A stretch of 64,000 bases of DNA from contig NZ_LXYI01000005.1 in assembly GCF_001650875.1 (NCBI RefSeq), positions 104,212-168,211 on the forward strand, in the 5' to 3' direction. Origin of the DNA: Sulfitobacter sp. EhC04 (GTDB lineage: Bacteria > Pseudomonadota > Alphaproteobacteria > Rhodobacterales > Rhodobacteraceae). A model generated the notes under the pieces. That model was not told the DNA's origin. It was given only the letters and a program-made list of their open reading frames with translations, and searched no databases. Of this stretch, positions 17,374 to 26,247 are shown piece after piece. Both the position numbers and the translations under genes were made by a program. Within the stretch, counting starts at the first letter, position 1. Every line of letters starts with the position of its first letter.

Positions 17374-17847
17374 ATGACAAACGATCTGAGAAAGGAATTC
17401 TGGGACAGGATGGATGACGTCCGTTCCGGCATGCTGGGTGCAACCGGGGCACGCAGCGTTCCGATGAGCCACTTTGTTGATGACGACACACCGGGGACCC
17501 TGTGGTTCATCACGGCAAAGGGCACCGACATCGCCAAGTCGGCCGCATCGGGCGCGGAGGCAGAGTATATTGTCTCCAGCAAAGACGAACACCTTTATGC
17601 ACGCATCCATGGCCGTATCACCGTCTCGCAAGATGTTGCGCAGCTGGACGACATCTGGAATGCCTTTGCCGCCGCCTGGTTCGAGGGCGATCAGAACGAC
17701 CCCGACATTCAACTGGTCCGCATGGACCTGTCGGAAGCCGAAGTCTGGATGACCGATGGCAATCTCAAGTTCCTGTTCGATGTCGCCAGGGCAAATGTGA
17801 CCGGCAAGAAACCGGACATGGGCCAGCACGGCACCCTCACATTCTGA
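17374..17847 (+). CDS. Pyridoxamine 5'-phosphate oxidase-like flavin split-barrel protein
   Basis: A 157-residue protein of the general-stress-protein-26-like group of FMN-binding split barrels. Recognisable features are RSVPMSHFVDD near the start, GTLWFITAKGTDIAK, the strand ARIHGRITVSQD, and VWMTDGNLKFLFDVARANVTG toward the C-terminus. This subgroup binds flavin but its substrate is usually unknown. It is transcribed away from the liu operon, with its start about 80 bp from the liu -35 box. Confidence 0.8.
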   Translation: MTNDLRKEFWDRMDDVRSGMLGATGARSVPMSHFVDDDTPGTLWFITAKGTDIAKSAASGAEAEYIVSSKDEHLYARIHGRITVSQDVAQLDDIWNAFAAAWFEGDQNDPDIQLVRMDLSEAEVWMTDGNLKFLFDVARANVTGKKPDMGQHGTLTF

Positions 17848-17879
17848 CAGGTCGAATGGGCAGGCCCTGCCGCCTTCCC

Positions 17880-19073
17880 TCAGGCCTTCTGGAAGACCGC
17901 GCTCACCTCTGCCCGGATGATCCGCGCGATCAGCGCGCAATCGTCCAGCGAGAAGGTCAGCGGCACCCGCATGTCGATGATGCCTGCCAGCACCGCATCG
18001 CTGGCGGGCATTTTTTCCGACGACACGTAGCGCCATGAATCGTAGCGGCTGGTAAAGCCCACCGGCTCTGCGGCCCCGAACCATTTCAGTTCAACCCCGC
18101 GCGCCAGACAGCGGCGCAGAACCTCTGTGACCCCGTCTGCCTCCCAGCCCGCCAACAGGAACTGGATCGAGGATCCCACGATGGTTTCTTCGGCGGGGCG
18201 GTCGATGACCGTCAGGCCCGGCGTGTCCCGCAGACCCGCCTCTATCGCGTAATAGCGTTCATTCCAGCGCGCACATTGCCGGTCCAGATCACGCAACTGG
18301 GGCCGCAGGATCGCGGCGCGCAGATTGTCCATCCGACCCGAGACATTGGGGGTCTCATAGCGGATCGTCTCGAACGCCTCTTTCGGCGGTCCGGCGCGGT
18401 GGCTTTCATAAAGCATGTAAGAGCCCGACAGCATCACCGCACGGGCGGCGACCTGCGGATCGTCAGTCACCAGCAGCCCCCCTTCGCCGGCGTTCATGTG
18501 TTTGTAGGTCTGGCAGGAATAACAGCCCACCTTTCCGTGCGTCCCCGATGGCACACCCTTCCAGGCGGCCCCCATGGTATGCGCGCAATCCTCGATCACC
18601 GTGATCCCATGCGCGTCGCAAAGCGCCATCACCGCTTCCATGTCGGCAAGATGGCCGCGCATGTGGCTTAACAGCAGAACATCGGCCTGACCGGCCTTTG
18701 CCGCCAGATCCTCCAGGTCGATCACAAGCTGCGGCGTCACGCCCACAAAGACCGGCAGCGCGCCGATGGCGGCAATCGCCCCCGGCACCGGGGCCAGCGT
18801 AAAGGCGTTGGTCAGCACCCGGTCGCCCGGCCCGACACCAATCGCACGCAAGGCCGTGCTCAGGGAATAGCCACCGGAGGCCACCGCGAGACAATAACGC
18901 GCGCCAACCTTGGCCGCGAATTCCTGTTCCAGCAAAACGGTCTGCGCCACCTCGCCGGGGGCGGTGTTATAGCGGTGCAACCGGCCCGAGCGCATGACGG
19001 CAACCGCCGCCTCGATCCCCTCTTCGGGGATCGGCTCCTGCTGGGTGAAACTGCCGCTGAACACTTCCGTCAC
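17880..19073 (-). CDS. DegT/DnrJ/EryC1/StrS family aminotransferase
   Basis: A 397-residue PLP-dependent fold-type I enzyme of the sugar/amine aminotransferase group. The Schiff-base lysine is in SCQTYKHMNAGEGG (about residue 187). The PLP phosphate-binding and Asp region reads VIEDCAHTMGAAW, with the catalytic Asp replaced within the usual EDxAH frame, and TNAFTLAPVPGAIAAIGA precedes it. The start is GTG at 19073, overlapping the stop of the phosphatase gene by four bases, so the two form a pair. The substrate is unknown; no sugar-nucleotide cluster surrounds it. Confidence 0.88.
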   Translation of the reverse strand: MTEVFSGSFTQQEPIPEEGIEAAVAVMRSGRLHRYNTAPGEVAQTVLLEQEFAAKVGARYCLAVASGGYSLSTALRAIGVGPGDRVLTNAFTLAPVPGAIAAIGALPVFVGVTPQLVIDLEDLAAKAGQADVLLLSHMRGHLADMEAVMALCDAHGITVIEDCAHTMGAAWKGVPSGTHGKVGCYSCQTYKHMNAGEGGLLVTDDPQVAARAVMLSGSYMLYESHRAGPPKEAFETIRYETPNVSGRMDNLRAAILRPQLRDLDRQCARWNERYYAIEAGLRDTPGLTVIDRPAEETIVGSSIQFLLAGWEADGVTEVLRRCLARGVELKWFGAAEPVGFTSRYDSWRYVSSEKMPASDAVLAGIIDMRVPLTFSLDDCALIARIIRAEVSAVFQKA

Positions 19074-19744
19074 GCCGCAGCACCCACCAGGTCCAGGATG
19101 ATGTCATGCAGATCGTCATAATGGTTCAGCAGGGCCTCGGGCTCCAGCGCCGCCATGTCCCCCCCTGCCGGTCCGAAAGTGACCAGCACACAAGGCACGC
19201 CCGCGTTGCGCGCGGTGTTGCGGTCGGTGTCGCTGTCCCCGATCAGCACGCAAAGCGCCGGGTCGCCTCCGGCACGGCGCGCGGTCTCGAACAGATGTTC
19301 CGGGTCGGGCTTGCGCACCAACAACGTATCTGCCCCCAGCATCGCATCGAAAGCCTCGCGCACCCCCAGCCGCGTCAGCAGCGTCTCGGCCAGCCCCTCG
19401 GGCTTGTTGGTGCAGATCGCCACGCGGTAGCCTGCGCGTTTCAGCCTTGCCACCGCCTCCATCGCGCCGGGATACAGGGTGGTGTGAGTGTCGATGTTGC
19501 GGGCATAGGCCTCAAGCAGCTTGGGGTAACAGGCGTTGATGGTGTCCATATCCCCGGCCCGTCCCAGCCGCCCCATCCCCAGCGTCAGCATCGCCCGTCC
19601 GCCACGCAACGCGGTGCCCGCATCGGCCACCGGGTCCAGCAGATCGCCTGCGCCCATCTCCCGGAAACAGGCATTCGCGGCGGCAATCAGATCGCCGCTG
19701 GTGTCCGCAAGTGTCCCGTCCAGATCGAAAATAACCGTCTTCAT
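19070..19744 (-). CDS. gph: Phosphoglycolate phosphatase-like HAD hydrolase
   Basis: A HAD-superfamily phosphatase of 224 aa. Motif I is FDLDGTLADTSGDL at the N-terminus (nucleophile and acid/base Asp), motif II ICTNKPEG, motif III lysine in VRKPDPEHLF and motif IV LIGDSDTDRNTARNAG. The family typically clears 2-phosphoglycolate. The start at the ATG at 19744 puts motif I at the usual position; frames beginning further upstream add an unrelated leader. Translationally coupled to the aminotransferase gene through a GTGA overlap. The substrate remains an inference. Confidence 0.88.
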   Translation of the reverse strand: MKTVIFDLDGTLADTSGDLIAAANACFREMGAGDLLDPVADAGTALRGGRAMLTLGMGRLGRAGDMDTINACYPKLLEAYARNIDTHTTLYPGAMEAVARLKRAGYRVAICTNKPEGLAETLLTRLGVREAFDAMLGADTLLVRKPDPEHLFETARRAGGDPALCVLIGDSDTDRNTARNAGVPCVLVTFGPAGGDMAALEPEALLNHYDDLHDIILDLVGAAA

Positions 19745-19873
19745 GCCACCCCCGTTTGCGCGGTTCCCCGCCCGCGCTTGTTGCAAGCCGCAACCTATCT
19801 TGATGCCCGCCACCCTTGCGCCTTTGTGCGTAGGGGGTAAAGAGAATGCAAGGTAGAGCATAAAGAGAACGAT

Positions 19874-21226
19874 ATGAAAACGTCACTGATCATCCTTGCC
19901 GCAGGCAAAGGCACACGGATGAATTCGGACCTGCCCAAGGTCCTGCACCCGATCGCGGGTGAGCCGATGCTGATCCATGCGATGGAATCGGGCCGCGTGC
20001 TGGAGCCGGAACACACCGTCATCGTCGCGGGCCACTGCGCCGATCAGGTGCGCGCCGCCACTCTGGCCCATGACCCCGAGGCGATCGTGGTCGATCAGCA
20101 GGAACAGCTTGGCACCGCCCATGCGGTCGCCCAGGCCCGCCCGGCGCTGGCGGGGTTCGACGGCATGGCCGTGGTCCTGTACGGCGACACTCCCTTTATC
20201 CAGCCCGAGACCCTGGAACGGATGCAGGCCGCGCAGGCACAGCATGACGTGGTGGTTCTGGGCTTTCAGGCCGCCGATCCCGCCCGCTATGGCCGGCTGG
20301 TGATGCAGGGCGACAGGCTGGAACGTATCGTCGAATTCAAGGACGCAACAGAGGCAGAGCGCGCCATTACCCTGTGCAACTCCGGCGTGGTCGCCGCCCG
20401 TGCGGAGCTGCTGTTCGACCTGATCGACGCGGTCGGCAATGACAATGCCGCTGGCGAATATTACCTCACCGACATTGTCGGACTGGCCCGCGCGCGGGGG
20501 TTTAGCGCCACCGCAGTCACCTGTGACGAGGCCGAGACCCTGGGCGTGAACTCCCGCGCCGATCTGGCCCTGGCCGATGCCGCATTTCAAACCCGCGCCC
20601 GCGCCGCCCTGCTTGAGGATGGCGTGACCCTGATGGCCCCGGAAACCGTCTATCTGGCGCGCGACACCATCATCGGGCGCGACACGCTGATCGAACCCAA
20701 CGTGGTCTTTGGCCCCGGCGTCACGGTCGAATCCGGTGCCACGATCCGGGCCTTTTCGCACCTTGAAGGCTGCCATGTGTCGCGTGGCGGCATCGTCGGG
20801 CCCTACGCCCGCCTGCGCCCCGGTGCGGAATTGGCCGAAGACGTGCGCATCGGCAACTTTGTCGAAATCAAGAATGCGCAGGTCGCCGAAGGGGCCAAGA
20901 TCAATCACCTCAGCTACGTCGGCGACGCCTTTGTCGGTGCCGGTGCCAACCTTGGCGCCGGGACGATCACCTGCAACTACGACGGCGTGATGAAACACCA
21001 CACCCATATCGGCGCGCGCGCCTTCATTGGCTCCAACACCATGCTGGTGGCCCCGGTCAACATCGGAGACGGCGCTATGACCGGCTCCGGCTCGGTCATC
21101 ACATCGGACGTGGAGCCGGATGCGCTGGCGCTGGCCCGTGCGCCACAGGTCGAAAAACCCGGCATGGCACGGAAATTGTTCGAAATGTTAAAGGCCAAAA
21201 AGGCCAGAATGCAGCGAGGCAGCTGA
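19874..21226 (+). CDS. glmU: Bifunctional GlcN-1-P acetyltransferase / GlcNAc-1-P uridyltransferase
   Basis: Makes UDP-GlcNAc for peptidoglycan and lipid A. The N-terminal uridyltransferase domain starts ILAAGKGTRMNSDLPKVLH and continues with QEQLGTAHAV and LYGDTPFI. The C-terminal half (from about residue 250) is a left-handed beta-helix of hexapeptide repeats with YARLRPGAEL, GNFVEIKNA and NLGAGTITCNYDG. 450 aa, normal length. glmS starts two bases after the stop, so the two consecutive steps are co-expressed. Confidence 0.97.
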   Translation: MKTSLIILAAGKGTRMNSDLPKVLHPIAGEPMLIHAMESGRVLEPEHTVIVAGHCADQVRAATLAHDPEAIVVDQQEQLGTAHAVAQARPALAGFDGMAVVLYGDTPFIQPETLERMQAAQAQHDVVVLGFQAADPARYGRLVMQGDRLERIVEFKDATEAERAITLCNSGVVAARAELLFDLIDAVGNDNAAGEYYLTDIVGLARARGFSATAVTCDEAETLGVNSRADLALADAAFQTRARAALLEDGVTLMAPETVYLARDTIIGRDTLIEPNVVFGPGVTVESGATIRAFSHLEGCHVSRGGIVGPYARLRPGAELAEDVRIGNFVEIKNAQVAEGAKINHLSYVGDAFVGAGANLGAGTITCNYDGVMKHHTHIGARAFIGSNTMLVAPVNIGDGAMTGSGSVITSDVEPDALALARAPQVEKPGMARKLFEMLKAKKARMQRGS

Positions 21227-21228
21227 CT

Positions 21229-23049
21229 ATGTGCGGAATTGTAGGGGTCCTGGGCAACAACGAAGTAGCACCCATCCTGGTCGAGGCGCTGAAAAGGCTT
21301 GAATATCGCGGCTATGACAGCGCCGGGATCGCCACCGTCAACAGCGGCACGCTCGACCGGCGCCGCGCCGTGGGCAAGCTGGTCAACCTGTCGGACCTGC
21401 TGGTGCATGAGCCCCTGGCCGGGAAATCCGGCATCGGCCATACCCGCTGGGCCACCCACGGCGCGCCTACCGTCAGCAACGCGCACCCGCACCGTGCAGG
21501 CGGCGTGGCGGTGGTTCATAACGGCATCATCGAAAACTTCCGCGAGTTGCGCGAGGAACTTGCAGGCCAGGGCGTCAGTTTCGTGACCGAAACCGATACC
21601 GAAACCGTGGCCCTGCTGACCCAGCACTACATGGCACAGGGGGCCGCCCCGGCGGCGGCAGCGAAACAGGCCTTGTCCCGGCTGACCGGTGCCTTTGCCC
21701 TGGCCTTCCTCTTCGATGGCGAGGACGACCTGATGATCGCAGCGCGCAAGGGCTCTCCGCTGGCCATCGGCTATGGCACGGGCGAAATGTTCGTGGGCTC
21801 CGACGCCATCGCGCTGTCGCCCCTCACCGACCGGATATCCTATCTGGAAGAAGGCGACACCGCCGTCATCACCCGCACCTCCGTCCTGATCACCGACAGC
21901 ACCGGGGCGGTCGTGCAGCGCCCGATCAAGACGATCCAGATCGACAGCACCCGCACCGACAAGGGCGGCCACAAGCATTTCATGGCCAAGGAGATCGCCG
22001 AGCAACCCGGCGTCCTGGGCCAGGCCCTGCAACATTACCTCAGCAATGACGGGCAGATCCACCTGCCCGGCGACGGGCTCGATTTCTCCAGGATCGAACG
22101 CATCACCATGGTCGCCTGCGGCACCGCGTTCTATGCCTGCCTGACCGCGAAATACTGGTTCGAACAGATTGCCCGCATCCCCGTCGAAGTCGATGTCGCC
22201 TCCGAATACCGTTACCGCGAACCCCCTATCACCTCTGGCACCCTGGCGATCTTTGTCAGCCAGTCGGGCGAAACCGCCGATACCCTGGCGGCGCTGCGCT
22301 ATTGCGCGGGCAAGGTGGATACCATCGCATCGGTGATCAACGTCCCCGAAAGCTCCATCGCGCGCGAAAGCGACCTTGCCCTGCCGATCTATGCGGGCGT
22401 CGAGGTCGGCGTCGCCTCGACCAAGGCCTTCACCTGCCAGCTGACAGTGCTGTTCATGCTGGTCCTGAAAGCCGCCCGCGATCGCGGCGCGCTGGATGAC
22501 GCCGCCCTTGCCGATCACATCCATGCCCTGCGCGGCCTGCCTTCGGTGATCAACACCGCATTGGAGCAGAACCCGGCCATGCGCGACACCGCCTACAAGC
22601 TTTCAACAGCCCGCGACGTGCTGTTCCTGGGCCGGGGACAGATGTACCCGCTGGCGCTGGAGGGCGCGCTGAAGCTCAAGGAAATCAGCTATATCCACGC
22701 CGAAGCCTATGCCTCCGGCGAATTGAAACATGGCCCCATCGCGCTGGTGGACGAAGATGTGCCGGTGATCGTCATGGCCCCGCGCGACGCGCTTTTCGAC
22801 AAGACGGTCAGCAACATGCAGGAAGTCATGGCGCGCAAGGGCAAGGTGATCCTGATCTCCGATGCCAAGGGTCTGGCCGAGGCCAGCGAAGGCACCTGGT
22901 CCTGTATCGAAATGCCTGCCATCGCCGATGCGCTGGCCCCGATCCTCTATGCCCTGCCGGCACAGCTTCTGGCCTATCACACGGCGGTGGCCAAGGGCAC
23001 GGACGTGGACCAGCCCCGCAACCTCGCAAAATCGGTGACGGTGGAATAA
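21229..23049 (+). CDS. glmS: Glutamine-fructose-6-phosphate aminotransferase (isomerizing)
   Basis: Forms glucosamine-6-phosphate from fructose-6-phosphate and glutamine. The N-terminal Ntn-type glutaminase begins MCGIVGVLG with the catalytic Cys2 exposed after Met removal and has TRWATHG. Two SIS domains follow (SQSGETADTLAALR; LEGALKLKEISYIHAEAY). The C-terminus ends KSVTVE, the conserved tail that enters the active site. 606 aa, full length. Its TAA overlaps the start of the next gene by one base. Confidence 0.97.
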   Translation: MCGIVGVLGNNEVAPILVEALKRLEYRGYDSAGIATVNSGTLDRRRAVGKLVNLSDLLVHEPLAGKSGIGHTRWATHGAPTVSNAHPHRAGGVAVVHNGIIENFRELREELAGQGVSFVTETDTETVALLTQHYMAQGAAPAAAAKQALSRLTGAFALAFLFDGEDDLMIAARKGSPLAIGYGTGEMFVGSDAIALSPLTDRISYLEEGDTAVITRTSVLITDSTGAVVQRPIKTIQIDSTRTDKGGHKHFMAKEIAEQPGVLGQALQHYLSNDGQIHLPGDGLDFSRIERITMVACGTAFYACLTAKYWFEQIARIPVEVDVASEYRYREPPITSGTLAIFVSQSGETADTLAALRYCAGKVDTIASVINVPESSIARESDLALPIYAGVEVGVASTKAFTCQLTVLFMLVLKAARDRGALDDAALADHIHALRGLPSVINTALEQNPAMRDTAYKLSTARDVLFLGRGQMYPLALEGALKLKEISYIHAEAYASGELKHGPIALVDEDVPVIVMAPRDALFDKTVSNMQEVMARKGKVILISDAKGLAEASEGTWSCIEMPAIADALAPILYALPAQLLAYHTAVAKGTDVDQPRNLAKSVTVE

Positions 23050-23603
23050 TGGCAAAGCAGTTTGACAGCATAACCGACGACCACAAACGCTTCATCGAAG
23101 CCCAGCATATGTTCTTTTGCGGCACCGCTGCCGAAACGGGCCGGGTGAACATTTCGCCCAAGGGCATGGACAGCCTGCGCGTGCTTGGTCCCCACCGGAT
23201 CATCTGGCGCAACCTGACAGGGTCGGGCAATGAGACCGCCGCACATCTAGGGAAAATCAACCGCATGACCCTGATGTGGTGCGGGTTCGAGACGCGCCCG
23301 ATGATCATGCGCGCCTACGGGGCGGCGCGCACCCTGCATCCGCGCGATGCGGATTTCGCAACGCTCAACACGCATTTTCCGCCGAGCGACGGCGCGCGCC
23401 AGATCTACGACATGACCGTCGAAATGATGCAGACCAGCTGCGGCTATGCCGTGCCGTTCTACGACCACAAAGGCCCCCGCGACACGCTCGAAAAATGGAC
23501 AGAAGACCGCGGCGCGGATGGCATCGCTACCTATTGGCGGGATCGCAACCAGCACACCATCGACGGGCTGCCGACCCATATTCTTGGCGACGCGGATGCA
23601 TGA
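23049..23603 (+). CDS. Pyridoxamine 5'-phosphate oxidase family protein
   Basis: A 184-residue flavin split-barrel protein (FFCGTAAETGRVNISPKGMDSLRVLGPHRIIW at the start of the barrel, then NLTGSGNETAAHL, MTLMWCGF, RAYGAARTLHP). The NISPKG and TGSGNET segments are typical of the subgroup seen next to housekeeping genes in Rhodobacterales. Cofactor and substrate are not established. Coupled to glmS at its start (TAATG) and to the DNA alkylation repair gene at its end by an 8-bp overlap. Confidence 0.82.
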   Translation: MAKQFDSITDDHKRFIEAQHMFFCGTAAETGRVNISPKGMDSLRVLGPHRIIWRNLTGSGNETAAHLGKINRMTLMWCGFETRPMIMRAYGAARTLHPRDADFATLNTHFPPSDGARQIYDMTVEMMQTSCGYAVPFYDHKGPRDTLEKWTEDRGADGIATYWRDRNQHTIDGLPTHILGDADA

Positions 23604-24282
23604 ACCCTACCTGGCCGCGCTGGAAGCCCTGGGCGACGCTGACCGCGCCGCCCAGATGCGCGCCTATCACAAGGTGGACCGCCCCTACCTTGGCCTGACC
23701 AATCCGCAGATCAACGATCTGACGACCACCTGGCGCGCCGAAACAGACGCACCCGCCCGCGTCGCCCTGGCCGATGCCCTCTGGCAGACCAACATCTACG
23801 AGGCGCGCCTTGCCGCCGCCAAGCTGCTGACCCAGGCGCGCATCCGCCCCGATGACGCCGCCGCATGGGACCTCATCGCCTCCTGGACCCCTGATTTCGA
23901 CAGCTGGGCCATCGCGGATCACGCCTGCATGGCAGGGGCCAAACGCCTGACCAGCGACCCCAGGCGCCTTGATACCGTGGCGACATGGGTCACCAGTGAC
24001 CATATGTGGACCCGCCGCGCCGCCCTTGTCGCCACCCTCCCCTGGACCAGGCAGAACCACCCGAAACCCGATGAACTGACCCAACGCGACCGCATCCTGG
24101 GCTGGGCCGCAACCCTCGTGCACGATCATCAATGGTTCATCCAGAAAGCCATCGGCTGGTGGCTGCGCGATCTGTCGAAACACGACGCCCCGCGCACCCA
24201 GACCTTCATCGACACCCACGGCACCGCGATGAAACCCTTCGCGGTAAAGGAAGCCCTGCGCCACCTGAAGAAAACGACCTGA
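23596..24282 (+). CDS. DNA alkylation repair protein (AlkD-like HEAT-repeat fold)
   Basis: A 228-residue all-helical protein with the features of the PF08713 family: PYLGLTNPQINDLTTTW near residue 32, WDLIASWTPDFDSWAIADHAC, the MWTRRAALVATLPWTR block, and the C-terminal FIQKAIGWWLRDLSKHD that forms the DNA-binding concave face. Relatives excise N3/N7-alkylated purines without base flipping. The start at 23596 lies within the end of the preceding gene. A longer upstream frame exists but overlaps that gene out of phase and is not conserved-looking. Confidence 0.85.
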   Translation: MHEPYLAALEALGDADRAAQMRAYHKVDRPYLGLTNPQINDLTTTWRAETDAPARVALADALWQTNIYEARLAAAKLLTQARIRPDDAAAWDLIASWTPDFDSWAIADHACMAGAKRLTSDPRRLDTVATWVTSDHMWTRRAALVATLPWTRQNHPKPDELTQRDRILGWAATLVHDHQWFIQKAIGWWLRDLSKHDAPRTQTFIDTHGTAMKPFAVKEALRHLKKTT

Positions 24283-24463
24283 ATCATCCCTGGTCTGGCG
24301 CCGCCCTTGCTTGAGAACGTCAGGGCGCCAGACGACCGGATTGCCAAGCACAATCGCCGAGGGGCCCCCGCAGGGGGAGACGGCTATTGTGCTTGGGAAG
24401 ACGGGCGGATGGTGCCATGAAAGAGATCAATCAAGGGCGGTGTCAGACCTTCCTGGGATGGTG
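24280..24463. repeat. ~180-bp imperfect palindrome centred near 24370
   Basis: The sequence after the alkylation-repair gene folds on itself over almost its whole length. CCCCC/GGGGG lies at the centre (24365-24377). CCAAGCACAAT (24344-24354) pairs perfectly with ATTGTGCTTGG (24386-24396). GGTCTGGCGCCGCCCTTG (24292-24309) pairs with CAAGGGCGGTGTCAGACC (24432-24449) with two mismatches, and TCATCCC pairs with GGGATGG outside that. All pairs share the same centre. A competing local hairpin joins 24293-24302 to 24324-24333 (10 perfect pairs). No open frame of note. Could be a structured RNA, a long terminator or a MITE-like element. Confidence 0.6.
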
Positions 24464-24529
24464 GGCCCGCAGTGGAATTTTATAATGTAATCTGCGCGCA
24501 GCGCAGTCCTTCGGATCACGCCACAGCGT

Positions 24530-24618
24530 CCCGCCTTTAACATGATACACTCAGTATCGCCGATGTCCCAAGAGCGCGAAGCGCGGCAGGGTATCGGCGA
24601 TTCAAGTTTAAGGCGGGG
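24530..24618. repeat. Second nested palindrome near the lipoprotein 3' end
   Basis: Three nested inverted repeats: CCCGCCTT (24530-24537) with AAGGCGGG (24610-24617), ATCGCCGAT (24556-24564) with ATCGGCGAT (24593-24601), and GCGC-GAA-GCGC (24574-24584) at the tip. It ends 5 bp before the stop codon of the leftward lipoprotein gene, so on that strand it would be the first structure in the 3' untranslated region and could act as a terminator or mRNA stabiliser. There is no U-run. A REP-like mobile palindrome is an alternative. Confidence 0.5.
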
Positions 24619-24622
24619 CGCT

Positions 24623-25147
24623 TTAGCCCTCCAGCGCCACCTCGACCTCTGTCAGTTCCGTCAGCGAGGCACCGATCAGACGCAGCGCCGACAGCGACAT
24701 CTGGCTGCCCGCCGTCGCGGCACCGCCCAGCGGAAGCAGTGTCACCGCCGAGGATTTCCCCGTCGCCGGGTTGATCACCCGCCCTTTCGCCTCCGCCTCG
24801 ACCAGGGGTGTCTTCAACCACAACCCCGGCTGGGTCGGATCCCCCAGGGACGCCACCGTTGTGCCCAGCACCCCTCCTCCGGCCGCCGCAGGCACAGCCG
24901 CCGCGGCACGCTGTTCCGGTGTCGTGGTGTCCAGCGCCTCGGCCGAGCGCGCGGCGGGCGGTGGCGGCGGGGCCGCCGTGGCAAGGTCAAGCGTCGGTAT
25001 CTCGTCCGTATCAGACGAGACAAAGGGATCAATCGGCCCCTCCTGCACAGGCGCGCCCGCCTTGCGCCCGAGGCCAAAACGCTCTGTCACCGCGGCGCAG
25101 CCCGCCACGCCCAGAACCAGCACTGTCAGTATCAGAATTCTTTTCAT
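24623..25147 (-). CDS. Hypothetical lipoprotein
   Basis: A 174-residue protein with a lipoprotein signal: MKRILILTVLVLGVAGC, the lipobox cysteine being residue 17. The mature part has a proline/alanine-rich linker and then VINPATGKSSAVTLLPLGG and a hydrophilic C-terminal half ending ELTEVEVALEG. No named domain recognised. It is probably anchored to a membrane facing the periplasm. It is transcribed divergently from moaA with about 85 bp between the two starts. Confidence 0.75.
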   Translation of the reverse strand: MKRILILTVLVLGVAGCAAVTERFGLGRKAGAPVQEGPIDPFVSSDTDEIPTLDLATAAPPPPPAARSAEALDTTTPEQRAAAAVPAAAGGGVLGTTVASLGDPTQPGLWLKTPLVEAEAKGRVINPATGKSSAVTLLPLGGAATAGSQMSLSALRLIGASLTELTEVEVALEG

Positions 25148-25232
25148 GACCGCAGGCTACCGCCCGCCCGGCCCCACATCAATCTGAGAAATGCCGCTTG
25201 CGGGCTTTCCGGCGGGCTATTACCTATGAGAC

Positions 25233-26240
25233 ATGAATGCTCCATTGATCGACCCATTCGCCCGCGCCATCACCTACCTGCGCGTCTCTGTCACGGACCG
25301 CTGCGATTTCCGCTGCGTCTACTGCATGTCAGAGAACATGACCTTCCTGCCCAAGAAGGAATTGCTGACGCTTGAGGAACTGGACAGGCTCTGCTCCACC
25401 TTCGTGGGCCTTGGCGTGCAAAAGCTGCGCATCACCGGGGGTGAGCCGCTGGTGCGCAAGGGCATAATGACTTTCTTTGACAGCATGACCCGCCATCTGG
25501 ACACAGGCAGGCTCAAGGAGCTGACCCTGACCACCAATGGCAGCCAGCTGGAACGTTTCGCGGATGATCTCTATGCCGCCGGTGTGCGCCGGGTGAACAT
25601 CTCCCTCGACACGCTGGATGATGCCAAATTCGCCGATATCACCCGCTGGGGCCGCCTGCCCCAGGTGCTGCGCGGCGTCGATGCAGCGCAAAAGGCGGGC
25701 CTGCGGGTCAAGATCAACGCGGTGGCGCTGAAAGGCTTCAACGAGGAAGAACTGCCCACCATCACCCGCTGGTGCGCCGAACGTGACATGGACCTGACCT
25801 GGATCGAAGTCATGCCGATGGGCGATCTGGGCAACGAGGACCGCCTGGGCCAGTACTGGTCCCTCAAGGACGTCCGCGCCCGCTATGCGGAACATTACAC
25901 CGTCACCGATCTGGCAGAGCGTTCGGGCGGCCCCGCCCGCTATGTCCGGCTTGAGGAAACGGGTCAGAAAATCGGCTTCATCACCCCGCTTTCCCACAAC
26001 TTCTGCGAAAGCTGCAACCGCGTGCGCATCACCTGCACCGGCGAGATTTACATGTGTCTCGGTCAGGAAGACGTGGCCGACCTGCGCGCGCCCCTGCGCG
26101 CCAATCCCTCCGATGACGCCCCGCTTGAGGCGGCAATCCGCGCGGCCATCGACCGCAAGCCAAAGGGCCATGATTTCGACTATTCCCGCCAGCAGCTCGA
26201 CGGCCAGATGCCCCGGCACATGAGCCACACCGGCGGCTGA
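25233..26240 (+). CDS. moaA: GTP 3',8-cyclase (molybdenum cofactor biosynthesis)
   Basis: Radical-SAM enzyme for the first step of molybdopterin synthesis. The N-terminal cluster motif is CDFRCVYC (C-x3-C-x2-C), followed by [11 protein letters not shown] for SAM binding. The second, C-terminal cluster is bound by [11 protein letters not shown] and a later Cys in the GEIYMCLG segment. 335 aa, normal, though the C-terminal GG tail is followed by nothing (ends ...HTGG), matching the conserved di-glycine end. waaA starts 8 bp downstream. Confidence 0.97.
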   Translation: MNAPLIDPFARAITYLRVSVTDRCDFRCVYCMSENMTFLPKKELLTLEELDRLCSTFVGLGVQKLRITGGEPLVRKGIMTFFDSMTRHLDTGRLKELTLTTNGSQLERFADDLYAAGVRRVNISLDTLDDAKFADITRWGRLPQVLRGVDAAQKAGLRVKINAVALKGFNEEELPTITRWCAERDMDLTWIEVMPMGDLGNEDRLGQYWSLKDVRARYAEHYTVTDLAERSGGPARYVRLEETGQKIGFITPLSHNFCESCNRVRITCTGEIYMCLGQEDVADLRAPLRANPSDDAPLEAAIRAAIDRKPKGHDFDYSRQQLDGQMPRHMSHTGG

Positions 26241-26247
26241 GCCCGGC

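Noticed and set aside
18590..18620. Whether the DegT-type protein could be catalytically dead.
   Set aside because: The PLP lysine region (TYKHMNAGEGG) and the EDCAH segment are both present; the variation seen is within the family.
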